DNA of 64,000 nt from JACXTP01 sp963827905 (GTDB taxonomy: Archaea; Thermoplasmatota; Thermoplasmata; Methanomassiliicoccales; UBA472). A model generated the notes under the pieces. The model did not search any database. It was not told the origin of the DNA and was given only the letters and a program-made list of their open reading frames with translations. A program made the position numbers and the translations under genes. Below are positions 32,630 through 41,117 of the stretch, in pieces. Location of the stretch: contig CAWHCB010000001.1 in the NCBI GenBank assembly GCA_963827905.1, positions 1 to 64,000 of the forward strand. The letters are read 5' to 3'. Every line of letters starts with the position of its first letter. Position 1 is the stretch's first letter.

Positions 32630-32678
32630 TGGATGGTACATCCATCCACAAGTAACTTTATAATTAAAAAATGTAATT
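32630..32678 (+). promoter_or_regulatory. Promoter of the corrinoid gene with TGGATGG-N5-CCATCCA operator
   Basis: A perfect 7-bp inverted repeat, TGGATGG (32630-32636) and CCATCCA (32642-32648), is followed after 8 bp by a TATA box (TTTATAATT from 32657) and then AAAAATGTAATT to 32678. The same dyad, the same 8-bp spacing and the same ATGTAATT element occur in front of mcrBDGA. Placement just upstream of the TATA/BRE suits an activator or a repressor of the two methanogenesis promoters. Transcription is expected to start near 32683. Confidence 0.7.
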
Positions 32679-32725
32679 GGGCCCTAACTTCTTAGGTTAT
32701 TAAAATAATTAGGAGGAAGCAGGAA

Positions 32726-33358
32726 ATGGCAACACTCGACCAACTGATTGAAGTGGTTGTAAAAGGGAAAATTAAGGAAGCAAAACCCCTCACCGAGGAA
32801 CTGATGGCGGGTGGAATGACCGCTAAGACCATCATCTTTGACGGCCTGAGCAAGGCCATGGAGATCGTGGGTGCGAAGTACGAGAAGAAAGAGTACTACC
32901 TGCCCCAGGTTCTTCTGTCCGCTCAGACCCTCTACCAGGCCCTGGATGTCGCATTGCCCAAGCTGGACAAGACGTCCGCTGGTGCCCAGGGTAAGGTCGT
33001 CATGTGCGTCGTCGAGGGTGATGTGCACGACATCGGCAAGAACATTGTGAAGGCAATGCTGACCGGTGCTGGTCTGACCATCTTCGACCTCGGCCGCGAT
33101 GTGCCCATAAAGAACATCGTCGACAAGGCAATGGCCGAGCACGCCAACATCATCGCCACCTCCACCCTCATGACCCCCACCTTGGCGGGCATGAAGGAGA
33201 TCGAGAGGATGTTGAAGGAGGCCGGAAAGAAGGGAGCCGTCAAGACCATGGTCGGTGGCGGCGCCGTCTCCAAGGACTTCGCAACCCAGATCGGCGCAGA
33301 TGGCTTCGGTTACGACGCCAACGAGGCCGTGAAGGTCGCGATGGATCTCCTGAAGTAA
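32726..33358 (+). CDS. Methylamine-type corrinoid protein (MtmC/MtbC/MttC family)
   Basis: This 210-residue protein carries the cobalamin cofactor that accepts a methyl group from a substrate-specific methyltransferase. The N-terminal helical cap (about residues 1-85) is followed by the B12-binding Rossmann domain with the ligand motif EGDVHDIGKNIV (His is the lower cobalt ligand), then FDLGRDVP, LMTPTLAGM and MVGGGAVS. A strong AGGAGGA ribosome site precedes the ATG, and a T-rich terminator follows, so it is expected to be abundant and monocistronic. No partner substrate methyltransferase (mtmB, mtbB, mttB or mtaB) is in the window, so the substrate cannot be assigned. Confidence 0.92.
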   Translation: MATLDQLIEVVVKGKIKEAKPLTEELMAGGMTAKTIIFDGLSKAMEIVGAKYEKKEYYLPQVLLSAQTLYQALDVALPKLDKTSAGAQGKVVMCVVEGDVHDIGKNIVKAMLTGAGLTIFDLGRDVPIKNIVDKAMAEHANIIATSTLMTPTLAGMKEIERMLKEAGKKGAVKTMVGGGAVSKDFATQIGADGFGYDANEAVKVAMDLLK

Positions 33359-33378
33359 AAACCCCTTCAACCCCAATC

Positions 33379-33398
33379 TTTTTTTATTTTTTATTTAT
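33379..33398 (+). terminator. T-rich terminator after the corrinoid gene
   Basis: A run TTTTTTTATTTTTTATTT starts 21 bp after the stop codon. Archaeal RNA polymerase terminates at such non-template T tracts. It supports single-gene transcription. Confidence 0.6.
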
Positions 33399-33519
33399 CA
33401 TATTCTATATCTATCCATTCAGATTTATTTATTCAACACAATCTATTTATGTATGCGCAATCGATATAAGTTCAATATTAAGGGGGGATTCGATAACAGA
33501 TCCATCTCAGCCAGAAAAA

Positions 33520-34124
33520 ATGGACTATGCATCGGTGCAGAAGGATGTAATGACCGGAGACCTGGTCAAGGACTGGTGGGCGAAGCTTGATCATCGGATT
33601 TATCCTGATCGTATGGGGTTTTCTAGCATTCGTCTCACCGGAGCTTTCACTGTTGACGGTCATCATCATCTTCGGGATGATGTGTTTGTTCGCGGGCATT
33701 GCGATGATCGCATTCGCCCTTTCGGGCTCGCCAATGGTCAGGAACAAGTGGATGATGGTCATTGAAGGAATATTGCTCTTCACCATCGCGATGATGGCAT
33801 TCTTCTGGCCAGAGACGACCGCCATTGACGTTGCTCTACTTGTTCGCCGCCTTCGCGATCGTGCTCGGGCTGTTCGAGATCATCTTCGCGATCTCCATGC
33901 CCAAGGATGCGTCCGAGGACATTGGTAGCGCCAGCCGTGGCATGATGATCCTGGGCGGTATACTGTCCTTGATCTTCGGCATGTTGCTCTTCATCTACCC
34001 TGGGTCGGGCCTGTTAGCCATTCTTTGGATCGCCGGAGCTTTCGCCATCATCATCGGTGGCATCTGGATCGCGACCGGGATCGCTGGTTCCAGGGAAGCC
34101 AAGGCCGTACCTGCCAAGAAGTGA
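33520..34124 (+). CDS. HdeD/DUF308-like membrane protein, two frameshifts
   Basis: After a short soluble N-terminus (MDYASVQKDVMTGDLVKDWW), six helices follow in three pairs: IIGFILIVWGFLAFVSP with LTVIIIFGMMCLFAGIAMIAF; WMMVIEGILLFTIAMMAFFWP with LYLFAAFAIVLGLFEIIFAI; MMILGGILSLIFGMLLFIYP with LLAILWIAGAFAIIIGGIWI. Each pair has the G-x-x-x-P pattern of HdeD/DUF308. The length is about 200 residues. Extra bases near 33585 and 33832 shift the frame. The function is unknown; it lies between methylotrophy genes and has its own terminator. Confidence 0.78.
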
Positions 34125-34137
34125 GGCGAAAAATAAC

Positions 34138-34175
34138 GTGGCCTTTGGCCACACCTTCTATCTTTTATCTTTTTC
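34138..34175 (+). terminator. Hairpin plus T-rich terminator after the HdeD-like gene
   Basis: A perfect stem GTGGCC-TTT-GGCCAC (34138-34152) is followed by TTCTATCTTTTATCTTTTTC. It starts about 13 bp after the stop codon. Confidence 0.6.
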
Positions 34176-34362
34176 AATAACATAATTCCTATGTTTTTCA
34201 TGCTGGATAATATATTTATCTATTTTCATAATATAAACACACTATTTCGTTATCAATGATGATAAAATGATTATTATGGGTGAAAGATTAATTAATGAAA
34301 ATACCCTTTAGGAACGTCGCCATTGATTCGTTCAAGGCGGCCTTCAGGTGGGGGGCAAGGGA

Positions 34363-35716
34363 ATGAAGGTGAAATTGAGGCACATCGTAGGGGTCCTCAT
34401 CGGTTTCATCATCTTCGCGGAAGGGGCGGTGCTTGCATCGGCAGGCCGACCGGTCACCATCGAAGGCGTCGGCACCATCATGGCGAGCACGGTCCTGCTC
34501 ATCGGGGCTCAGATCGCGATCCTCGGTTTCCTCATCATGTTCTTTTGGCTCCTGGAATGGGCCGATTTCATTCCCAAGAAAGGTCGCATGATGACCGTGT
34601 TGGACCTGATCGGCCTATTGGTCGCGGCCATTGTCACGGCGGAAGGGCTGTTCTTCACCACCAACGCCGCGATGATCAGTTTCGAGGATGGAAGGGTCTT
34701 CGGCAAGGTGGCGACGGCTCTGATGTCCGCGCAACTGTTTGGCCTTGGCTTACTGTGCCTGATGCTATGGTTAAAGCGCAAGCAGATCGACACCAATTTC
34801 TTGGTCTGGTTCGCTGGCGTGGCCTCCGCCGGCGTGGTCGTTGCCTGGGGCGCGGTCCTCATCGGATGCCAGGCGGACATGTTCATCACCGATTTCGGTG
34901 GCATCTCAGCCGTATACGTCCTCACGGCTGGAGCGGTGATATTCGCGCTGGGCTTGATACCGCTCGTGGTCTGGACGGTACACGGTACCAAGTACTACGG
35001 GGACAAGTTCAAGCGCTTCGGCACCATCGCACTGACCCTTTCCATGCTGACATTGGCCTTTGCCTTCATAGCATTGGCCACCATAGCTAACGATTTTACC
35101 ATCGGTGACTTCTTCACAGGCAAGAAGATCTGGATGGCAGGCTGGTGCGGCCTGATGTTCTTCTTCGCGGTGCTCGCCTTGGCCGCTTGGTGGAGCCGGA
35201 GGGTGCCATTTACAGTTCATCTTCGTACCGCAGATGCTCGGCACCTTGGCGGGCGTGCTCTTAGCAGCGGAGGGGGTGGTCCTGATCGGGTTCGCCGGTG
35301 AGACGCAATTGGAAACCTTGGGCGTGTTGTCTGAGACCATGACCATGCTGATCGGGGTCCAGGTCGCCTTGCTCGGTTCCATAGTCCTGGGGGCTTGGCT
35401 TCTGAGGGGCTTCCGCTGGTTCAAGGGCAACTTCAACCGCATGCTGTTGGACATGCTCATGCTCATTGTGACCGCGGTCCTTGCCCTTGAGGGAGTGGCC
35501 GCCATGGCGCTCGCTGCGGACATAACCATCGATGGGATCGGAACGATGTTGGAATCCACCATGGTCCTTTTCGGCCTCCAATTGGCCGTGGTCTCGATAC
35601 TGGCCTTGCTGTGTTGGGTCTTCCGGGACGATGGTCCGTTCCCCAGGATGCAGAGGTTCATGTTCGTGGTGCTGATCTTCCTGGCCCTGCTCATTCCTCC
35701 GGCCTTGCTATTGTGA
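34363..35716 (+). CDS. Polytopic membrane protein built from six two-helix repeats, one frameshift
   Basis: The reconstructed protein (about 451 residues) has about 13 helices. Its sequence is periodic: six units of roughly 65-75 residues, each with two helices, plus a final helix. Units 1, 2, 5 and 6 share a motif at the end of the first helix (FAEGAVLA, TAEGLFFT, AAEGVVLI, ALEGVAAM), followed by a short extracytoplasmic loop and a second helix rich in G, Q and L (LLIGAQIAILG, MLIGVQVALLG, VLFGLQLAVVS). I do not recognise the family. The frame change lies near 35215. ATG 34363 follows a GGGGGCAAGGG ribosome site. It precedes the MtaA/MtbA-type gene on the same strand. Confidence 0.75.
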
Positions 35717-35735
35717 AGGTGGGAAGTGACGCTAT

Positions 35736-35758
35736 GGAACATCATGGAAAGATGTTCC
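35736..35758. repeat. Inverted repeat upstream of the MtaA/MtbA-type gene
   Basis: GGAACATC (35736-35743) and GATGTTCC (35751-35758) form an 8-bp dyad with a 7-bp spacer. It lies about 35 bp before a TATA element (GAATATATATAG near 35795-35806), a reasonable operator position. It also lies shortly after the stop codon of the preceding gene, so a terminator hairpin is possible. It differs from the TGGATGG dyad at mcr and the corrinoid gene. Confidence 0.4.
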
Positions 35759-35897
35759 CAACCCAACGATTGATAAATCAACTGGCAATCATATGAATAT
35801 ATATAGTCCATCGAAGGAATCATTTAAGTAACACTAAACGGATGCACCGCTCATCAAACCGTTTACGGTTAAAAAAATGAAACTGGAGGAGTAATAG

Positions 35898-36905
35898 ATG
35901 TCAACCCACATGACTCCAAGGGAGCGCGTCATGAGCGCTCTTGAGATGAAGAAATTGGACAGGCCCCCCGTGGTGTGCTTCACCCAGGCCGTCACCGTCG
36001 ACGTCATGGACGTCGCCAAGGTTTACTGGCCCGAGGCTCACACCGACGCCCACAAGATGGCCGATCTATCCTGCGCCATCCCGAAGGCCTTGGGCCTTGA
36101 GTGCGTGAGGCTGCCCTACTGCCTTACCGTCGAGGCTGAGATCATGGGCTGCGTCGTGGACCTGGGAAAGCAGGACCGCACCCCGATGATCAAGAAGCAC
36201 GCCTTCGAGGCCGAGGATTCGATCGAGGTCCCGAAGGACGTAATCAAGGGAAGGGCCAAGACCGTCGTCGATGCCGTCAAGATCTGCAAGGAGAGGGTCG
36301 GAAAGGAGTTCCCGATCGTCGTCGGAACCACCGGACCTCTGACCATCGCCGGTCACCTGGTCGGGACCGAGAACCTCCTGCTGTGGATGATCACCGACCC
36401 GGACCCGGTCCGCAAGTTCATCACCGCCTCGGCCAAGCTCGAGCGCGCCTACATCAAGGCCCTCGCTGACGCTGGCGCCGATGTCATCGTCATGAGCGAC
36501 CCGTCCGCCTCCACCGACATGCTGTCCGGTGAGATGTTCGATGAGTTCGCCAAGCCCTACATCAAGGATTCCTTCGCCGACGCTGGCAAGGCCAAGACCG
36601 TCCTGCACATCTGCGGCGACACCACCATCCTGCTCGACCACATGATCGCCACTGGCGCCACTGGTCTGAGCATCGAGGAGAAGGTGCAGCCCGAGAAGGC
36701 CGTTGAGCTCGTCGCCGGCCGCGCCGCCCTGGTCGGTAACATCGGCGTGGTCAAACCGCTCCTGCAGGGAACCCCCGAGGATTGCATGAAGGAGGCCCAG
36801 CGCGTTGCCAGGGCCGGCTTCAACCTCGTCGCCCCTGGTTGCGGACTCGCCGCTCGCGTGCCGTTGGCCAACATCCACGGCATGGTGAAGGGCGTAAAGG
36901 GTTAA
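35898..36905 (+). CDS. Methylcobamide:CoM methyltransferase, MtaA/MtbA type
   Basis: An intact 335-residue protein of the uroporphyrinogen-decarboxylase fold. It moves the methyl group from the corrinoid protein to coenzyme M. The zinc ligands that activate the CoM thiol are present: TVLHICGDTT (HxC) near residue 236 and APGCGLA near 315. The N-terminus MTPRERVMSALEMKKLDRPPV is standard. A GGAGGAG ribosome site precedes the ATG, and the leader carries a small palindrome (AACCGT-TT-ACGGTT, 35857-35870). MtaA (methanol) and MtbA (methylamines) cannot be told apart safely by eye; ramA and a methylamine-type corrinoid protein nearby favour MtbA. Confidence 0.92.
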   Translation: MSTHMTPRERVMSALEMKKLDRPPVVCFTQAVTVDVMDVAKVYWPEAHTDAHKMADLSCAIPKALGLECVRLPYCLTVEAEIMGCVVDLGKQDRTPMIKKHAFEAEDSIEVPKDVIKGRAKTVVDAVKICKERVGKEFPIVVGTTGPLTIAGHLVGTENLLLWMITDPDPVRKFITASAKLERAYIKALADAGADVIVMSDPSASTDMLSGEMFDEFAKPYIKDSFADAGKAKTVLHICGDTTILLDHMIATGATGLSIEEKVQPEKAVELVAGRAALVGNIGVVKPLLQGTPEDCMKEAQRVARAGFNLVAPGCGLAARVPLANIHGMVKGVKG

Positions 36906-36915
36906 ACAGTAAAAC

Positions 36916-36952
36916 GGGGGTCAACCCCCATCCATTCATTTTTCTTTCTTTT
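36916..36952 (+). terminator. Hairpin and T-rich terminator after the MtaA/MtbA-type gene
   Basis: GGGGG-TCAA-CCCCC (36916-36929) is followed by TTCATTTTTCTTTCTTTT. It begins 11 bp after the stop codon. Confidence 0.6.
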
Positions 36953-37085
36953 GCGGCTTAGAGCTGAGCTTTTTCCTGAAGAATTAGCAATGGTCCGGAT
37001 CGTTGGTTGAGTATGATCATGTGCGGTCACAATCCAACCATTCTGGATGATATTTTATCCTTATTGTGATAAATAAATCCTGAAT

Positions 37086-37200
37086 AATGATAAAATATTT
37101 AAACCCAAAAGGGAAATTATTACCTGTAAATAAAAGATGGAGAAGGCCCATGGGGGAAAGTCCCCGGGGCAGGGGTCATGCGGGAAGGCTCCTGCCCTAA
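37086..37200 (+). ncRNA. Candidate structured small RNA in AT-rich spacer
   Basis: In an otherwise AT-rich spacer, a strong TATA-like element (AAAATATTTAAAC, 37092-37104) is followed about 25-30 bp later by a GC-rich, self-complementary stretch. It can form GGGG-AAAGT-CCCC-type and GGCAGG...CCTGCC stems (about 37151-37197). The 3' part runs against the end of the convergent UroD-fold gene. A 24-codon frame from 37137 is an alternative reading. No known RNA family was recognised. Confidence 0.3.
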
Positions 37201-38349
37201 CCTTCCAATAACATACGCTTCGCGGTCGAGGGGTGCTTCCTAGTCAACACTGCTCTCCTAGGGGTAAACACGGCCATTTCCGTCGATCGCGAAGCTCTCA
37301 ACCTATTACGACCGTACCTTTCCGTCGCTTCCTTCAAGGCCTTGATGTTCTCGACCGGGGTCTTATAGGCAAGCTCACAGCCCCCACTGATCGCCAACCC
37401 GGGGGAGTCCCCCCCAACAGCTCATGACCTTTTTCACCTCAGCATCGATCTCCGCTGGCGTTTTCTGGAACAGCAAAACCTGGTGATCGATGCCGGCGAA
37501 GACGCAGGTCTTTCCTCTCAACATGTCGAAGGTCTTCACCATGTCGACCGATTTCAGGTGGAAGTGCAGACCTTTGGGTTTTAGCGCCAACTGCATGTCC
37601 AGATAAGGTTGGATTGAGTCGTTGTGCAACACCAGATGAAGCCCTTTGGCCCTGAATGAGGCCATCAGCTCGCGCAGGTTGGAATGGTCGAACCTCTCGC
37701 AGAACTCGGGCGAGTTCAGCTCCCCGCCCGCCGAGGAGTTGTCCATGAAGATGGTGTCCAACCCGATGCGGCTGGCCTCCTCACCGTATGCCTTGCACGA
37801 CTCCAAGATCTTCCGCACCAGCCCTAGCACCAGGTCCGGGGAGTTGTATTCCGCCATCAAGGCCTGTTCCATCCCGATCAGTTCGGATGCTATCAGCAGA
37901 GGCGAGTCCAGGCATCCCATCACCTTGACCTCGTCCCCGATCCTCTGCTGCATCAGGGAGGCGGCCTTCAGCGGCACGGACCAGTACCTGTCCTTCATCG
38001 GGTCCACTGGCACGACGCCATCCACCTTCCCCAGGTCAAGATATTGGGCGGGGCGGGGATAGAAATCCTTCTCAGGGAACTTCCATTGCATGCCGTGCGC
38101 CTGAGCCTCGATGAGCAGGTCACCCCACCCGGCCATGACATTATCGAAGCCGTAGAGGTCGTGGGCCGCGGTCGCCAGCTTCGCAAAGGTCTCTGGGTCG
38201 TGGAACCCTTCCCGCATGGTCAGCCCTGTGTGCTGCAGGATCGATTTCGCCGCCCCGAGATGCTGATAGAACAATGGGGGCCGATCGACCGGTCGCATAT
38301 CCAAGGCGGAATCGAACCTTTCGCGGGGGGTCATGAGCAATCGAATCAT
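37197..38349 (-). CDS. Second UroD-fold MtaA-like protein with altered zinc site, frameshift near C-terminus
   Basis: The protein begins MTPRERFDSALDMRPVDRPP like MtaA and is about 380 residues when its C-terminus (LAISGGCELAYKTPVENIKAL) is joined across a frame change near 37390. At the place of the zinc motif HxC it has LVLHNDSIQPY, so the His is kept but the Cys is replaced by Asp. The later Cys (GGCEL) is present. It may therefore use a different metal set or act on another thiol or corrinoid. ATG 38349 or 38334 are both possible starts. The last 35 residues after YGR look unrelated to the family and may reflect a further frame error; the apparent stop is TAG. It is divergent from ramA. 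Confidence 0.8.
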
Positions 38350-38538
38350 ACCCATTCTACATAAATTCAATCGAGCATGATATGTGATGGCGGTCCAATC
38401 GGACCTCTGAGGTTCTTGCCCACCCATCAGATCGTTTCACCATTCGATACATTTCATGCCAATTTCACACATCCAGCAATGCAATCTGGGCTCGATTTTT
38501 TATACGCATGCGACAGTTACCCTCCAGAGTGATACAGC

Positions 38539-40179
38539 ATGGCTTACGGTGTCGCCCTTGACCTCGGAACCAGCGGATACCGGTCCCACCTGGTGGACCT
38601 GTCCAATCATGGAAAGATCATATCGACCTCCATCACCATGAGGCACCCCTTACCAGGCGCCAACATCATGGACCATCTCCACTTCTGGCTGGAGAACGGC
38701 AACGAGGTCGGCCATCGCATCATAATGGAGACGGTGGACAAGCTGATCGCCCTGCACGGCGCACCCGCCAATGAGATCGTCCGGGTCAGCTGCTGCGGCA
38801 ACCCCGCCCAGCTGAGCATGTTCGAGAACATCGAGATCCGTGACCTGGCCTTCGCCGGCCAGTCCCTCTTGAAGAGGTTGAACGTCAAGGTGCCGGAGCG
38901 CAAGGCCCACAGTCTTAAGGCCGACGAACTCGGCTTCTGCAATGTCCGCAAGGACGCCGAGGTGCGCATCCCGCCGTCCATCCGCCATGAGATAGGCGCG
39001 GACGCCCTGGCCATGATCATGAAGACCGGAATGATGGACAAGAAGGAGACCTGCATGGTCACCGACTACGGCACGAACGCGGAGATGGGCCTGCTCTACA
39101 AGGGCGAGCTCTACACCGGCTCCGCCGCCGCGGGACCGGCCATGGAGGGGCAGTCCATCGAGTTCGGGATGCTCGCCGCCCCCGAGGCCATATCCGACGT
39201 GTCCATCGGACCGGATGGCAAGTGGTACAACTATGTCCTCGATTCGAAGTTGAAGCCGATCAAGACCGCCCTCATCGACCCCAGGACCGGCAAGGGCGAC
39301 CTCCTGGAGAGCGTCCCCGCCCGGGGCATCACCGGCACCGGTTGCGTGGCCTGCGTGGCCATGGGCTTGGAGAGCGGCATCATCCAGTTGCCCGACGTGG
39401 CGACCGCGGACAAGAAGATGCACCTCATGAACGGCATATCCTTCACCGAGTCGGACCTGCACGAGGCCGGCAAGGCCATGGGCGCCATCCGAGCCGGTCA
39501 CCGCACCTTGATCGAGGAGGTCGGCATCGACGACGATGATGTCAAGACCATGTACTTGGCGGGAGCGTCCGGCACCTATGTCGACCCCCTCAAGGCGCAG
39601 ACCGTCGGTCTGGTGCCGCGGAGGATCGACAAGACGGTGCAGGCGGGCAACACCTCGCTGATGATGGCCTACGACATCTTGGTCGACGACAACGGACTGG
39701 ACCAGATGCAGGACGTGGCCAACGCCATCAGCTCCAAGCACATCATGTTCGCCACCTCGAAGGCCTTCGAGGACATATACGTCAACGAGATCGCCTACTG
39801 GGACGAGGGCATGCCCATGGAGATGTTCAACAAGTACCTCAAGGACGGAGGTTACCGCCCCTTGCCGCCCATCAAACGACCCAAGGAGACCATCAGGATC
39901 GTCTCGTCCGACATTCCGATCCTGGGGGACCGGGGCCTCAAGGTGCTGGACCAGGTCGGCGTGTACCTCATCGGGAACTTCGAAGGATGCACTGGATGCA
40001 AGTCCTGCGAGAAGCGGTGCCCGGAACGCGCCCTGAAGGTGCAGGAACAAGGTAAGGGCGATTACAGGATACAGGTGGAGACGGAGCTCTGCCTGGGCAC
40101 TGCCTGCAAGAACTGCGAGTCCGCCTGCCCGGTGAAGTGCTACAATTTCAGCCAGCTCAAGGTCGTGAACCGGGGCTAG
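38539..40179 (+). CDS. ramA: RamA, corrinoid protein reductive activase
   Basis: RamA uses ATP to reduce inactive Co(II) corrinoid proteins of methylamine pathways to Co(I). The intact 546-residue frame has the ASKHA-like start YGVALDLGTSGYRSHLVDL, PLPGANIMDHLHFW, VTDYGTNAEMGL, SAAAGPAMEGQ, GITGTGCVACVAMGL and AGASGTYVDPL. The C-terminus holds two [4Fe-4S] motifs, CTGCKSCEKRCPERA and CLGTACKNCESACPVK. All parts match methanogen RamA. A TATA box (TTTTTTATAC near 38500) precedes it. It ends in TAG and is followed after 4 bp by a metallo-hydrolase gene. Confidence 0.96.
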   Translation: MAYGVALDLGTSGYRSHLVDLSNHGKIISTSITMRHPLPGANIMDHLHFWLENGNEVGHRIIMETVDKLIALHGAPANEIVRVSCCGNPAQLSMFENIEIRDLAFAGQSLLKRLNVKVPERKAHSLKADELGFCNVRKDAEVRIPPSIRHEIGADALAMIMKTGMMDKKETCMVTDYGTNAEMGLLYKGELYTGSAAAGPAMEGQSIEFGMLAAPEAISDVSIGPDGKWYNYVLDSKLKPIKTALIDPRTGKGDLLESVPARGITGTGCVACVAMGLESGIIQLPDVATADKKMHLMNGISFTESDLHEAGKAMGAIRAGHRTLIEEVGIDDDDVKTMYLAGASGTYVDPLKAQTVGLVPRRIDKTVQAGNTSLMMAYDILVDDNGLDQMQDVANAISSKHIMFATSKAFEDIYVNEIAYWDEGMPMEMFNKYLKDGGYRPLPPIKRPKETIRIVSSDIPILGDRGLKVLDQVGVYLIGNFEGCTGCKSCEKRCPERALKVQEQGKGDYRIQVETELCLGTACKNCESACPVKCYNFSQLKVVNRG

Positions 40180-40183
40180 GGGT

Positions 40184-41055
40184 ATGAGGATATTCTGTGT
40201 GGTGGACAACCACATCAGCAATTCCTTCGATTCATCGAAATGGGTCAGGCTCGATGACACCCCCTCCAATCATTTCCTCGCCGAGCACGGCCTATCGTTG
40301 CTCATCGAGACCGATGAGGGGAGGAAGGTGTTATTCGACACCGGGGCGTCGCAGCTGGTCTTGGACCACAATCTGGGCCTGCTCGGGCTGGACCATGATG
40401 ACATAGATCTCGTCTACATATCCCATGGTCATTACGATCACGTGGGCGGGCTCCCTGGGCTGATAAAGGCAGGGGTACCTGTTTACACCCACCCCCTCAC
40501 CTTCAAAGGGAGGAGGTATGCGACACGGCCTGACGGATCCCGCCGGGAGCTGACCGCCCCTCCCGTTGTAATGGAGGTCTTTGGCCGGAGCGGAGGTGCA
40601 CCACATATCCACGAGCACCGAGCTGATACCAGGGGTCAAGGTGAGCGGGGAGGTGCCCCGCAACTTTGCCTTCGAGGTGGAGACCAAGTTCATCAAAGAG
40701 GTCGATGGACACATCAGCCCCGACACCATGCAGGATGAGCAGGCCCTGTTCGTAAACACAAAGAGAGGTCTCCTGGTGGTCACTGGATGTGGTCATCCTG
40801 GACCATGTAACATCGTGCATCTGGCTCGAAAACAGACCAATCGCGCCCCATACATGCTGTTAGGAGGGCTCCATCTGGGAGGGGTATCCCAGTGGCAACG
40901 ACCGTATCCTCCGCACCATGGAGAACCTGAAGAACCTGGGGTTGGAGAGGGTGGCCCCCATGCATTGCACCGGTTTCAATGCCACCAAGCAGCTATCGGA
41001 CCGCTTCGTTCATGTGGACAACATCGGCTCCGGGGCGATGATCGAGATCCGTTAG
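40184..41055 (+). CDS. Metallo-beta-lactamase-fold hydrolase (COG1237) in operon with ramA, two frameshifts
   Basis: The protein (about 290 residues) has the MBL metal motifs: VYISHGHYDHVGGL (HxHxDH), VVTGCGHPGPCNI and, at the C-terminus, APMHCTGFNATKQL. A substrate-side segment starts LLIETDEGRKVLFDTGAS. It belongs to the COG1237 group, which includes archaeal dihydropterin/methyl-pterin-related hydrolases of unclear role. Frame changes lie near 40590 and 40885. The ATG is only 4 bp after ramA, so both are expected on one mRNA. A link to pterin or corrinoid metabolism is an inference. Confidence 0.85.
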
Positions 41056-41117
41056 AGGCTAGGGGACCAGACAGTCACGATTATATCGGAGCGATGGCAA
41101 TTGCCTAACGAGGACAT

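Noticed and set aside
34295..34366. 23-codon frame (MKIPFRNVAID...) ending in ATGA overlap with the repeat membrane protein
   Set aside because: Could be a leader peptide or part of the next gene, but the ribosome site is poorly placed and no similarity is visible.
37137..37211. 24-codon frame inside the candidate RNA after the CoM methyltransferase gene
   Set aside because: No convincing ribosome site, low-complexity Gly/Lys/Ser content; structure is the more striking property.
38650..40269. 539-codon minus-strand frame opposite ramA
   Set aside because: Mirror frame of RamA; its composition (Val, His, Gly, Asp repeats) is typical of antisense frames and no motif is present.
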